The position numbers and the translations under genes were made by a program. A stretch of 64,000 nt of DNA from Ananas comosus (taxonomy: Eukaryota > Streptophyta > Magnoliopsida > Poales > Bromeliaceae). Positions 48,366-59,260 of this stretch are shown here, one piece after another (position 1 is the stretch's first letter; each line of letters opens with the position of its first letter). The notes beneath the pieces are model-generated. The model worked only from the letters and a program-made list of their open reading frames with translations. It did not search any database and had not been told where the DNA came from. The stretch lies in the NCBI RefSeq assembly GCF_001540865.1, contig NC_033629.1:12425607-12489606 (forward strand), read 5' to 3'.

Positions 48366-49144
48366 TTAAAACAGGTTTGTTTAATCGTTGGTATTAGTTT
48401 CTGGTAGCTAGAGGAATTGGCGACCGATCAGGGAGAGGAGAGGAGATGGATGAGTGGCATTTAGGTAATAAGGGGGACGAGGGAGGATATATGTTCTATC
48501 TGAGTTTGCTAGGGAGAGGGGAGAATATAAGTACAGTACTTGAACCGAGAGTTCATTGCTTAGGGGTGTCCTTTGAGATCTCCTTTTGGGATCTCTTTCG
48601 TTTCTTTTTATGGTATTAAAGTTGGTTGCTGGAGTGTGGTTTTACATATGCATGGCATGGGTGGGTGCATGTGTCAGGGCCCCTCAATATAACATCTAGT
48701 TAATTTGTTGCTTCTCTAAACTTGGTTAAAAGGTTTTGGAAAATGAAACCAATTTATGCTTGATTTACCTCATATAATATATATAACCTTTCTCCAATTC
48801 TGTGTGCTACATTTTAGCTTGCCTTGGTAGCATGATTGACTGTTCAACTAATGATCGGATCTATTTAGGAGTCTGGTAAGATTTTCTTGGTCCTACGGAT
48901 TCTTGTTGCTTTGCTTCTTTTGGTTAAAAAAGAAGCAATCACTCTACTCCAATTAATGGAGAATCTACTGTTTAATTTGAGCTATTATATTGAAAAGATG
49001 GAGATTGATGTGCTCACAAGGTTGTGGTCCTCATGGACTGTTTCATTTGCTTAATTTGTCTCCTCATTGAGGAAGGTAGGTTTCTTGTGCTCATTATCCT
49101 TTCACCACCTTTTTCTACAACTTAATTAATTAGGTTCTATATAT

Positions 49145-49397
49145 AGAATTATGCTACTATACTATCAATAGTACCCAGCCATTGGTACTATTGAGTTTTT
49201 GTCCGTTGGATGAAAGGATGTGCGGTTAGGATGATAGTGGTTCCCGGTTAAATTGATAGTGGTCCCCTAGGGTTGAGTGGGTTGTTGGTTTAATAGTATA
49301 ATCTAACGGGTGGAAATGATCAAAGGGTAGATCTAATGGTAGAAAACTCAATAGTACCAAGGGCTTGGTACTATGATTAGTATAGTAGCCGGACTCT
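49145..49397. mobile_element. TA-flanked hairpin MITE, copy f
   Basis: The left end GAATTATGCTACTATACTAT and inverted right end GAGTCCGGCTACTATACTAA are TIRs, followed by hairpin words GGTACTATTGAGTTTT and its inverse. (TA)n on the right. Close in plan to copy a at 32635. Confidence 0.75.
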
Positions 49398-52300
49398 ATA
49401 TATATATATATATATATATTGAGAATATAACAGTAGTACTCCACATTAAATTAATTTACAAGGATGGTGATTATCATTCTCATCAAATAATTTAATAAAG
49501 ATTGGCCAGCAGTAAGACCTACTATCGATCATCTCTTAGTTGTCTGCATAATGTTTCTGAAAATTAAAAGTCGTTTGTCTCTAAAACTTAAGCTGCCGGC
49601 TGAAGCCCTTTCATGTTTGGATTCAAGAGTTTTTGACATGTGAGCACTTCAAGTAAAATTATTGAACAGGCCTAGAAGCCATAAAAGACTTATATTTAGG
49701 AAAATAAGAAAGTTCACATGTACAATAGAGGAATCATATAAGTCGTCTAGGAAAATTTTATTTAACTTCTTAAAATGTCTGCTCATTTATTGATAAACAC
49801 ACGTGGTAAATATAATTTTCTCTTGTTTACTATCAGATCGATTTTTCAGGCAATATTTATAAAAACAAATTCTGAGCTCTCACCGTCTGCAAGATTGTGA
49901 GTTCGATCCATACCTTTAGCGTTAATAGGTTAAAATTTCTACATTTTAGAAAGATATTGGCATGAAATCATATTTCAGAAATTCTATCAGAAACTCATTT
50001 AAGGCGATGATGCTATGGAAATTATCTGTTAGTTCTGTCTTAGAAATTCCCAGGTGTGCTTCTTCTGTAATTATTGGTGATGATAATTTCACTTCCTTTT
50101 GGACTAATATATTAATGGCCCGATCTTTGTGAACCACCTTCGGATGTAATTTGCAGTATTAAGTCTTAACTGTTAATTGTAATTTGCAGTATTAAATCTT
50201 AACTGTTAATCAAAAATTAATTTCAGGTGGAAGCAGAAATTTGGAGTTAAGAGTTTGATAGGTATCTATTTATTTAGTTAAATTTCTAAGAGTCTCGAAG
50301 TTTGATATAAGAAATAATATTACGTAAAAATTAATTTAATCTAATTGGACTTGTCGACCTAGGAATAGTTTTAAAATTTTTACTCGCCTGCATTCATATA
50401 AAGTGGAGATCAGGTAGACCATATCTGCTTGCACAAATAGAAGAGGTAATGGCTAAGGATTTAACTCACTAAATTAATTAGCCTCACGAAACTGAGGCTT
50501 TGGATCCGCTCTAATACCATGTGAAATTAATGGCAGTAATGACAGTGTTGGAGTGAAATCTAATGTATGTGCATACATGCTCAAGTAATGATGCAAGAAT
50601 TAAGTCAAGATAGTGCTTGCAAAATTAGCAACAAGGGTAGGAGAAGCTGGCAGTAGTTGTGGTAGGCATTGAGAGTTTAAAGGATATATAAATTTGAGCA
50701 ATAAACCTTTTTTCTTCGCCTGCTATCAAAGTAAGAGGTCATACGTATCTTCAAGTTTTTGCATGTTCCTGGTCTCATTTCATTTCCTCCGATTCACTTT
50801 AAAAGGCCATGTATTGGGCTTGTAATGGAACTGATGATGGCAATAGTAGTGGTGGCGACTGCAGTGGCCAAGGTCGAAAATTCAAGTCGTATCATGATAT
50901 CTCCATGTCTGCATCCCTACAAGGATGAAAATTCAATATTGGATCGATCGATCATATTAGAGGTAAGGAGATGCGTGATTTGTGGAATATGCTCATCTCA
51001 TCCTTAGATATATATACTCTTCTTGTGCTGATCAATTATACAGCCTCAGATCTCGTTATTGCCTACAAATTTTAACTAAGTTGATAAATATATGTAGCAT
51101 TCCAGATTCCGTTATTATGTCAAGTGTCCTATATATTGAGTAGATCTTGTAGTACGTCTGATACGTTGAACATTTTATGTATTTCGCTAGGTATATTGAT
51201 AGATATTGGAAGTAGCACATAAATATTAATGATTTCTGCTATTCTGAGTTACATTAATAATAGAAGAACCATCATAATATGGTTGCTTAGTTAGGTAATG
51301 TTTATGGAAGGTTGTTCTGAATGCATTCTTTAACTTGCTATAAGTTCTTGCTTACTTCTAACTCAATGTATCATTTGAATTTGCTAGTCCCTTCTCTTCT
51401 ACCGTGTTCTTCACCGTAAATGATAAAAGCATCAGTAACTTCTAGCTTTAAGTGTTTAGAAACTATCAAATATTTCATATGGTATCACAGCAGGAGATCT
51501 GTTTCAAACGGTGGCCCGTTTGCTGGGATTCTATTCAAAATTCTTGCACCCATATGTGAAAGATAGTATTTTAGTATAAGTGATTAAAACAAGGTTCTTT
51601 AGTAGCTTAATATTTATAGTTAATCAGTTCTTCCGCCTGTACTGTATTATCTATCCTAAGTAAGATCTAATTAGATGTTTACTTGTTTCTCGACTTACCA
51701 TATGTATATGCAAGTGCTTCACATTGGCATTCTCTTTAAGTTTATTTGTTTCATTGAATGGTTGAATTGAAAATTTAAGACTAGTTGTGATAAGAGAAGC
51801 ACATGCCTGAGCATTTTGTAGTGACTAGTAAATTTCAGGAACAGTATGCACTTAATTTATTACGACAAAAACTGGCGAAAAATAATTAACGCATTTCAGT
51901 AAATAAAAAAAATCTATATATTTAACTTGTGATAATAGCTAGATATTTGTAGGCTCTTGGATTTGTGGGACAGGCACTGCCTTTGGCCATTGGCCCCTTT
52001 TCTTCCTCTTTCTCAAGCCTTCTTTTTTAAAAAGAAAATTTTTCTGTTTTTGATCTATTGAGGCCTCACGGTTGTAGCTAAATTTATTTTACTTAATAAA
52101 TGAAACAGATAGTCCGTTATTTTTTTCTTAAGAAAAAAAAAAAAAAGCTAGGTAGACTGATAGACAAAGAGGTATCATTGATTCTGCAACAAAACCACTT
52201 AGGAGTACTTGAAAGCTTTATTGAGCACTTGCCAGTATATACATAGTGAAACAAAAATGTCCAAGAGGTTGATCTACAGCAAAATTAACCTTTAGCATTA

Positions 52301-52738
52301 ATTTGACCCTCCTAAACTCTGGTGATGTTGAGCTATTGTGAATCTTTATACATTTCCAGGTTCACTAGGGTATGTCGATATATATCTATCTCTCAGAGCC
52401 TAGAATATTTGTTACCCAAGAATTAAATAAATTAATTAAAAAAATGATCTACGTTTTCAATTAACATTCTCACTCATGTACATATATAAAATTCAAACAA
52501 AATTATACTATATTATCTCTCTTTTTTCCTTTTTTTTGGACCTTTCGAAGAACCAATCCCCCCTTCCACGCCTTAACCCAGTAGAGTTAAAAGAGTTAAA
52601 TTAATTCACCGCAATCAGGTTAGCAGCAAATGCTGCAGTCACCTTGGCTACACGGCAAAGTAGAAATTAATCCTCCTATATACTTATGAGAAATTATACC
52701 CTAACATCAGATGCAGTTGTAAAATTAGAATTTAGCTC

Positions 52739-53035
52739 CACTACAACAAATCTTGCGCTTAATAACACTTTAAATAATAACTAGTGACGCTTTAAAGTAT
52801 CGGCAAGAATAATCTTGACGCTTGTAAAAGCGTCGAAAAAAGAATCGTTAAGTAAACATATCGGGAAAAATATACTGACACTTTAATATAACATCAGAAA
52901 ATTTTTATCAATATTTGATAAAAATATGTTTATTCGCAACGCTTAATTATAGTGTTAGCACATGTCAAATATTGAAGACGCTAGAATAGAACGTTATCTA
53001 AAAAGCGTCGTATAAAACATATTTTGTTATAGTAT
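52739..53035. mobile_element. CACTA-like miniature element
   Basis: Starts CACTACAACAAA and ends with an inverse-like TTTTGTTATAGTA; the interior carries repeated AGCGTCG/CGACGCT words (52820-52850, 52975-53010). The CACTACAA terminus is typical of En/Spm (CACTA) elements. The right end has drifted. Confidence 0.5.
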
Positions 53036-53094
53036 GAAATATATATATATATATTCTATTTCTATATGATATATAATATATATATATTATGTAT

Positions 53095-53135
<41 letters not shown>

Positions 53136-53154
53136 ATATATATACAGAGAGAGA

Positions 53155-53420
53155 GAGAGAGAGGAGAGTAGGATTACTGTGCTATTAGAAATACAGCAGC
53201 TCTTGTGCTCTTAACTTTCTAATCATCTATCAATTTTGATGGGTAATTGGAGGAGAGAAAGCAGATAAATTGGAGAGAATTTTTTTAAAAAAAGATAAAT
53301 TAAGATATCAATTTCTCTTCTCTCTCTCTTCCTAGCCACCCATCAAAATTGATAGGTGATTAGAAAGTTAGGAGTATAAGACCTGCTGTACTCCTAGTAG
53401 CACAGAAGCTCTATTATATA
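53155..53420. mobile_element. Foldback MITE with long arms
   Basis: The left arm (TGTGCTATTAGAAATACAGC ... CTTTCTAATCATCTATCAAT ... TTTTGATGGG) is the near-exact inverse of the right arm (CCCATCAAAATTGATAGGTG ... ATTAGAAAGTTAGG ... GTAGCACA). Arms about 100 bases, loop about 60. Flanked by (TA)n and (GA)n. Confidence 0.8.
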
Positions 53421-53505
53421 TATATATATATATATAATAAATCATACATTCCTAAGAAGACCTCTTTTAATTTGTATAATTGATTCATATATAGAATTAA
53501 TTTTA

Positions 53506-54483
53506 GGGTTAAACTTCAATTTTGCCTCCTGTGGTTAAGTATATTTTCACTTTGCAATATGTGATTCAAATAATTATACTTAACTATTTTATGAGTTTAT
53601 TTTTGTTTTATTAAAAAAATACACTACCTAATAGAATAGCAAAGCGAATTTCTGTAAAACTACACGATGAGTTCTTTATAGTAAATTAAAAAAAAAAGGT
53701 TAATCGTATATAAAAATAAAATCAAAGCATAGTTATAGCGTAATCGGGCGACCGTGAGAAAATAAAAGGCTAAATTACAAAAAACTCCCTTATAATAACC
53801 CGCTTTTTCACTTTTCCTCCCTGACATTTAAAAATCTACACTTTGCCCCATTGTAAAATAAAAAATGTGCACTTCACCCCCTACCGTTAGGGTTCCGTCA
53901 GGGTTCCATTAAAAATATATTTTTATGCCGAAAATATCCCTCCGCCATCTCCCTGTTGCTTCGACTTCCTCCGGCTCGCCACCTCGCCGCTGCCTCGCCG
54001 CCTCGCCGCCTAGCTGCCTCGCCGTCCTCCACTGCCTCGCCCTCACCCACATCCCCTTCGCCATCCTCCGCCGCCTCGCCTTCGCCTTCTTTGCCCTTCT
54101 CCTACTGTCGCCAAAATCGAGGACGGCGAGGGTGCAGGAGGAGAAAGGGAGCAGGTGGAGAAGGAAATGGAGAGAAATCGCGGCCGATTGAGGTGGGAAT
54201 CGCGGTCGAACGAAGGGGCGGCTGAGGAAAATGGGAAAGAAGACGACAATAGCGAGGGGCAAAATGGTCATTTTACACACCGTAATCTCCCTGTGAATAT
54301 TTTTCATTTTACAGGGAGGCAAAGTGTAGGTTTTTAAATGTCAGGAGGGGAAGTGAAAACGCGGGTTATTACAGGGGGGTTTTCTGTAATTTAGCCTATA
54401 ATAAAAACATACTAAATTATAAAGTAGTTAAATATAATTCTTCGAATGAAAATGCAATAATAAACCACAATTGAGGTTTACCC
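53506..54483. mobile_element. Mutator-like element with long TIRs (outer)
   Basis: A perfect 9-base target duplication TTAATTTTA at 53497-53505 and 54484-54492 flanks ends GGGTTAAACTTCAAT and the inverse of GGGTAAACCTCAAT. Arm similarity continues for about 85-110 bases (ATTATACTTAACTATTTTAT against its inverse near 54420). A second element is inserted near the inner end of the right arm. Confidence 0.9.
53768..54396. mobile_element. Inner Mutator-like element with GC-rich cargo (Pack-MULE candidate)
   Basis: Ends GGCTAAATTACA at 53768 and its inverse ending at 54396. The arms run about 80-120 bases (AATAACCCGC, CACTTTTCCTCCCTGACATT, TTAAAAATCTACACTTTG and their inverses). Flanks AAAATAAAA (53759) and ATAATAAAA (54398) agree at 8 of 9, with one extra base at the right. 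The 53935-54230 interior is sharply GC-rich and open on both strands (up to 137 codons, minus, 53909-54322) with low-complexity CGCC/CGG repeats. This suggests captured genic sequence, but no protein family is recognised. Confidence 0.75.
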
Positions 54484-54499
54484 TTAATTTTACTGTGTT

Positions 54500-54900
54500 G
54501 GGTCGGTGCACCGTTGTAGAACGGATACGCCGGGTGCACGGAGTAAATTCTCGTATTTTGGCGGGAGCAGGAGGGTGACGTCACGACCGATCGTCATTGA
54601 GAAAATTGGGGGGTGGGGGTGGGGGTGGGGGTGCGAATATCAATCAACTTGGAGCCTATTTATTATTTTCGTGATTGACGTGACAGGCCCAAAATGGTGG
54701 GGCCCGCCGCCGGGTGCCATCCCACGTGGCTTCGCGTCCTAGGTGTCGGCGATCGCGCAGACCCTGCCCAATCCCATCCCGCCACGTGGACCGTCGCGAG
54801 TGGCTCCGTACGTGGTACGGACGATCGTGGCGTATGCTGACGCGTGGGCCGCGGTGAATCCTCTCCGTCCTCTTCTACGTTCCCCGAGGTCTTGTTGTTC
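54500..54900. promoter_or_regulatory. GC-rich patch with G-rich tract and G-boxes
   Basis: A G-rich tract at 54607-54632 has four or more G5 blocks separated by single T. CCACGTGG occurs at about 54722 and 54783, TGACGTCA-like sequence at 54577 and ACGCGTGG near 54840. The patch resembles a promoter or CpG-rich remnant but no gene starts beside it on either strand; it lies downstream of RIC. Confidence 0.4.
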
Positions 54901-55498
54901 CACAGTGTGAACTAACACAATATTTTTTTTTTTAAAAAAAAAAAGAAAAATAGCCTAATATTTAATGTGAGAATAATATTGTACGACCTAATTAATATAT
55001 GCGAGGGTATTTAATTAATAAATAAATATAAATGACGGGTGGATAAGTACGATTGATATATAGTTTTAAAGTTAAAATTTATGTATTAAATTGTTCAGTT
55101 TGTAAAGTACTTTGTACTTCATTTGTAAGGAAATTAAGTATTTTTTTCAATTTTATTTAATTAATAGTCTTTTTTGTTATTAATTTGTTTTTAGAAAAAT
55201 TGTATGCGTGTACGATTGATATATAATTTTTAGTTTTTGAACCTATACTAGTATCACAATCAAATTAACCAACACAAAGAGAAAAACAAATTGAAGCAAC
55301 AAATCAAATAATAAATAGTGGCAAGAGGGGGAAAATAACATTTTTCTGATCAATTGTTTATCTTAAACAAGATCACCTCAACCTATGCTCATGTTATAGA
55401 TATTCTCCAAACGGTAAGCTCTCACTAAATGATGCACACATATATAATGATGAAGCAATTAATTAAGTGGCAAACTCTATATGGGCTTATCAAGAATA

Positions 55499-57402
55499 TT
55501 ACAATCCTTCTTCCTCTTCATTCATGGGCTTCAGCACAGGGACAGGCCCATTGGGCGTTGCCTCGGGTAGCGCGTCGGACGGTACTGATGGCAATGATGA
55601 TGACGGTGACGACGACGACGATAACGCTGAAGTGGTGTCCTTCAATCTCGACGGCCGTGTTGACCCTCCGCTCTCTCCAGAGCCCTTGATTCTCCTCCGA
55701 TGCGACTGCTTAGGGATCGCCGGGAGCTCCTGGGCCCCCGGCGCTGCATCGGTCGGGGGCCCATTGGGCCCGCCTTCCTTTCTGCGATGCCGGCGGCCCT
55801 TTTTGGATGGATCGGACGGATCGCGGTTTGGGGGATCGACGGCCACGGTTCCGTCGGATTGGTGGCGCCGGGTGTGGCGGGGCTTGGTAGATTTTGGGGA
55901 GTTGCTAGGGGAATCTGCCGTCGGGTCGTCGGACGAGGAGACGCCGCCGCGCCGGGCCGGCCTTACTGATTCTTGCTGGGGAGATTCTTCCAATCCACCA
56001 TGAAAATTTATCTCTATACCATCAAGTATACAAACCTCAGATTGGTGAAACACTTTCATTTTGGATTTGAATTTGAATTCATTTTGTTATGGCACAAATC
56101 AAAAGCATTAAACTAAATTACATAGAAGCAAACAAAGAGGCCTAATGTAGCATATCATGATTGGTGTAACTTAAATCTCTTTCTATCTCTCAATTAACAT
56201 CTTACTTTAACAGTTTTAATGGACTATACCCCTATTTAATCTATTGTCCATATTCATATGTGCTCTTTAAAAGTTAGCTAGCTAGGGTTTTTTTTTAACC
56301 CAAAAATAACCCTCCAAAAAGTGTTTCAGTTAAAAATCAACTGCCCTATGAATTTGATAATTCTCCTACATTTAAGACCTTTTTGGCGCTGCTACAGAAT
56401 ATAGTATTTTTTGAATAATTTTATTGGAGCACTAAATTAAATTATCAGTATATATAATTTTTTTTTAAAAGCAAAGTTAGAAGTTTCAAACTAGAGCTTA
56501 TTGTTCTTTACATTCAAAGTACTAATTGATTCTTCTACCATAATAGATGATTAAGCTTTTAAAAATAGAATCCATGCCAAACAGACACTTAATACAAAAA
56601 CATTTTCACAAAAAAAGAGTATTGTCGCAAGATACAAAGAAAAATATCATGCAAAAACAGTTTTATAGATGTCAAATTATACCTTGTGAGGCCCATAAAT
56701 TTCTAGGGGGACTTTCTCTTCCTTCCGCGGCATACGAAGCGGAACTCAGTGGCGCCGAATGGAACTCTTTCATCTACTCAAAAAATTGTCATTATACATT
56801 ATCAGTAATTTCTCTCGCTCAAGAAAAAACAATTTTGAAAAATAGATCCTATGGTACAACATATTTTTATATCAATATGCCATATATGTTTAAATCATTT
56901 AGGGCTAAAGAAGATGTATTGAGTATAACCACTTTTGACCGCGATGAGTTTAAGCAACAATAAGTCAAATCATACTTTCGCTTTAAGTTTGAAATCCTAC
57001 CAATTCAAAACCTTAGCTGGAGACCAAAATCCAACCTAAACCTAAATTTTGAGGTGTTCGACAAAAAGAGCTTGTAGAAACTGAAATGTTACACAAACGA
57101 ACCCACAGAATACTAATATAACAAAGTATTGTAAGTAATCGTAACATGAAGTTCAAACTACCCAGCTAGGACCATTCACATTGGGCCCATCCCATCCGAT
57201 GTGCGCCACGTGTTTCACATCCGTTGGAAATCCGATCTCCAGCTCGTGTTCTTTTCCATCTGCGACAATTTATTACATACATACATATATAATTAGAATA
57301 GTCAAATTTGAGCCGTCGAATTTTGATCGAACGAAGCATACCGAATATCTGGGAGATGAAACGCAGGGGCTTCATGATCCCTTTCTTCATCTTTGTACTC
57401 AT
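55499..57402 (-). CDS. ROP-interactive CRIB motif protein (RIC10/RIC11-like)
   Basis: Effector that binds active ROP/RAC small GTPases through its CRIB motif and links them to cytoskeleton or membrane traffic at the cell cortex. Exons in coding order: 57402-57342, 57259-57162, 56773-56683, 55986-55499; 245 aa. The N terminus MSTKMKKGIMKPLRFISQIF is the basic lead of RIC10/11-type proteins. The CRIB motif is residues 29-44, IGFPTDVKHVAHIGWDG, with the expected PT, H..H and GWDG positions. Exon 3 supplies WMKEFHSAPLSS. The last exon is low-complexity, ending in basic stretches (KKGRRHRRK, PAIPKQSHRRR) and a Ser-rich tail, as in RICs. The last acceptor (TTGGAAG|AATC) is pyrimidine-poor, so that junction is the least sure, but it keeps frame. 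The ATG follows a splice acceptor (CCCCAG|ATG), implying a leader intron. Confidence 0.87.
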
Positions 57403-57506
57403 CTGGGGCACAAAGATAACATCATAGTGTACTAGTTCTCCAAAAAAAAAAGATGGTGTAGGATATTTGGATTGTTAAATTAACAAATAAAAGAAACCAA
57501 CTTTAC
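57403..57506 (-). other. Probable 5' UTR intron of RIC
   Basis: On the minus strand ATTAAG|GTAAAG at 57507/57506 is a consensus donor and TGTGCCCCAG at 57403 the acceptor directly before the start codon. The upstream leader exon would run from 57507 to about 57860. Confidence 0.55.
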
Positions 57507-57737
57507 CTTAATTATGATGTAATACTCCCCGTATAGATCTTCGACACCGTAGATCCTAACACAACTCAACCTCCAATACTTTGCTTTGAAGAGCAATAAT
57601 AAGAGTACTATAAATTCCAACGAAATTAATTAAGAACACAGATAATCCTAAAACCTTAGAAATTTCTCTCTGTCTCCCGAGTAATATTCTGTTTAAATCA
57701 TCCTAAACCGAGCAAGATGCAAAAGAAGAAGAAAAAG

Positions 57738-57820
57738 AGGAGGAGGAGGAATCGATCGGCGGTAGCGCCTCGAAACCCGACGCCATCTCCGATCGGTTCC
57801 CTCCCGAGGTGTCGATTCGT
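57738..57820 (-). other. Possible upstream ORF in the RIC leader
   Basis: On the minus strand a GAGATGGCG context opens a short frame beginning MASGFEALPPIDSSSS and stopping after about 28 codons, upstream of the RIC start. The transcript start has not been located, so whether it is transcribed is unknown. Confidence 0.35.
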
Positions 57821-57860
57821 TCCGGAGGGGACCTCGCAATAGAACGCAGTCAATTGAGAG

Positions 57861-59260
57861 GCTCGCGGAATTTTTAGTACACGCGGAGAAGCTATTTTTA
57901 TTATTTACTTTCTCATTAAAAAAGGTTTAGATTTTTTTTATTTTACTTTTTTTAATTTTGTTTTTGGCTCAATTTCCATTCCATGAAGAGCGGTGGCACC
58001 AGGTGTTGTAATGGGTCTAAGCGTAAAGGGCGGGAAAGGAGCGGTTAAAAATTTGGCGGGAGAGGGCGCGAGCGTTTGGGGGACTAAAAATAGCCGTTGG
58101 GAGTGTGGTTTGACCAAAATGGCCTTGTGGGTTGGGAGGGGAATGGGAGTTGCGGGGAGGGGTAAAATGGGAAATGAAAACGAATAGGAGTTCACTAATA
58201 AATAAACGCGTCGCAGAATATTCATCCGACGTGTTTGTCGTGCGTTTTCATTTGTGAAATACCTTACAATTAAAATTATATGAAAAATCTTGCATATCCT
58301 ATTAGTAGGGATGTAAATGGATTCGAATTGACGGAGCTCCAACTTAGATAGATCTTTTTCCCAGATAGATCTTTTCTTTTTTTGAAATAGAAAGGTAGTA
58401 TGATACCGTTTCGTTTATTTCTTTTAGAAATAAATTCAGCTGAAGACCGAATATCAACTACCAAACTTTTTGCCACTTACAGATAGGTCTTGAATAAGAC
58501 AATAAGTGAGGGCTAAAAATAAGAAAAAATAACAATTCGAGTAAAATCTATTCTGATTTGCTAAGAAAGTAAAGTAAAAGGCGAAAGATTCTTTCCTTCC
58601 TTCTCTTAATCTGTACTGATCTTGCTTCCGCCCTGACCTGCAAAAGATACAGGGCGGGAGAGCTTCATTTTGTTGATTAACACCTTCTTCGCTTCGCTTT
58701 CAATTATTTTTTAAAGTTATTTTGTTCATTTGATTTGAAAATTGCATTACAATTTTATTGATTCCGTAAGCTAAAAATGGAACTAATGGAATAAGCGTTT
58801 CCATCAACTAAAAATCAGATAGAGCCGTCAAATCTAATGTAACTATCATTGAATTTGACAAAAATTTTAATTTGTCCAATGAGAGTAACTTGAATCAAAA
58901 ACAAAAAATCGAAAGTGATTTTTATTAGTCTTGATTGCGCTATTAAATTGCATCAAATTGAAGTATTCTAGGCTCTTGAATATGAAAACCTCAACACAAC
59001 AAAAAACAGAAATGGCCAGTTATGTGATAAAATAAAACTCATTCATTAACCAATAGAAAAGAAGATAACAAATGACCATCTTAATCAGGAAACTGCGTAT
59101 GAAAGAGAGAAAGTCTCAACATCTGCATATATAGCTTATTCACTGTCTCTATGTTCACTCGATAAAAATTAAAAAAAATTTTAAAAAAAGAATAAAAATA
59201 GAACATAAATGGCGCCGATGAATGAGATCACAGGGAGATACACTGCAGAAGAATCTAGCA
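57861..59260. other. Intergenic region between RIC and GLTP
   Basis: 57900-58200 includes a GGGAGGGG-rich stretch (58010-58190), possibly RIC promoter. 58200-59200 is AT-rich with nothing recognised. 58560-58700 is somewhat less AT-rich but matches nothing I can name. The GLTP 3' UTR presumably ends near 59150. Confidence 0.5.

Larger units (their letters stand above)
48083..55498. other. Long intergenic region between the ALOG gene and RIC
   Basis: 7.4 kb without a recognised protein gene. Contents: (TA)n then (GA)n at about 48294-48360; a hairpin MITE at 49145-49397; AT-rich unique-looking DNA from 49400 to 52700; a CACTA-like miniature element at 52739-53035; a foldback MITE at 53155-53420; nested Mutator-like elements at 53506-54483; a GC-rich segment at 54500-54900 with a G-rich repeat and G-boxes; then AT-rich sequence to the RIC 3' end. 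The 82-codon frame at 50759 shows no family features. Confidence 0.6.

Noticed and set aside
50759..51007. 82-codon frame in the ALOG-RIC spacer
   Set aside because: No splice partners, no motif, isolated in AT-rich sequence.
53909..54322. 137-codon frame inside the inner Mutator-like element
   Set aside because: Open on several frames because of CGCC/GGCG repeats; kept as possible captured cargo, not as a gene.
55499..56059. RIC last exon starting at its own ATG (56059) as a separate 186-aa gene
   Set aside because: The frame joins in phase to upstream exons encoding the CRIB motif; the extra N-terminal residues are intron sequence.
56547..56963. 138-codon plus-strand frame
   Set aside because: Lies antisense to RIC intron and exon 3; no homology recognised.
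58560..58700. Possible organelle-derived DNA insertion
   Set aside because: Slightly higher GC than surroundings but no plastid or mitochondrial gene could be recognised; would need a similarity search.
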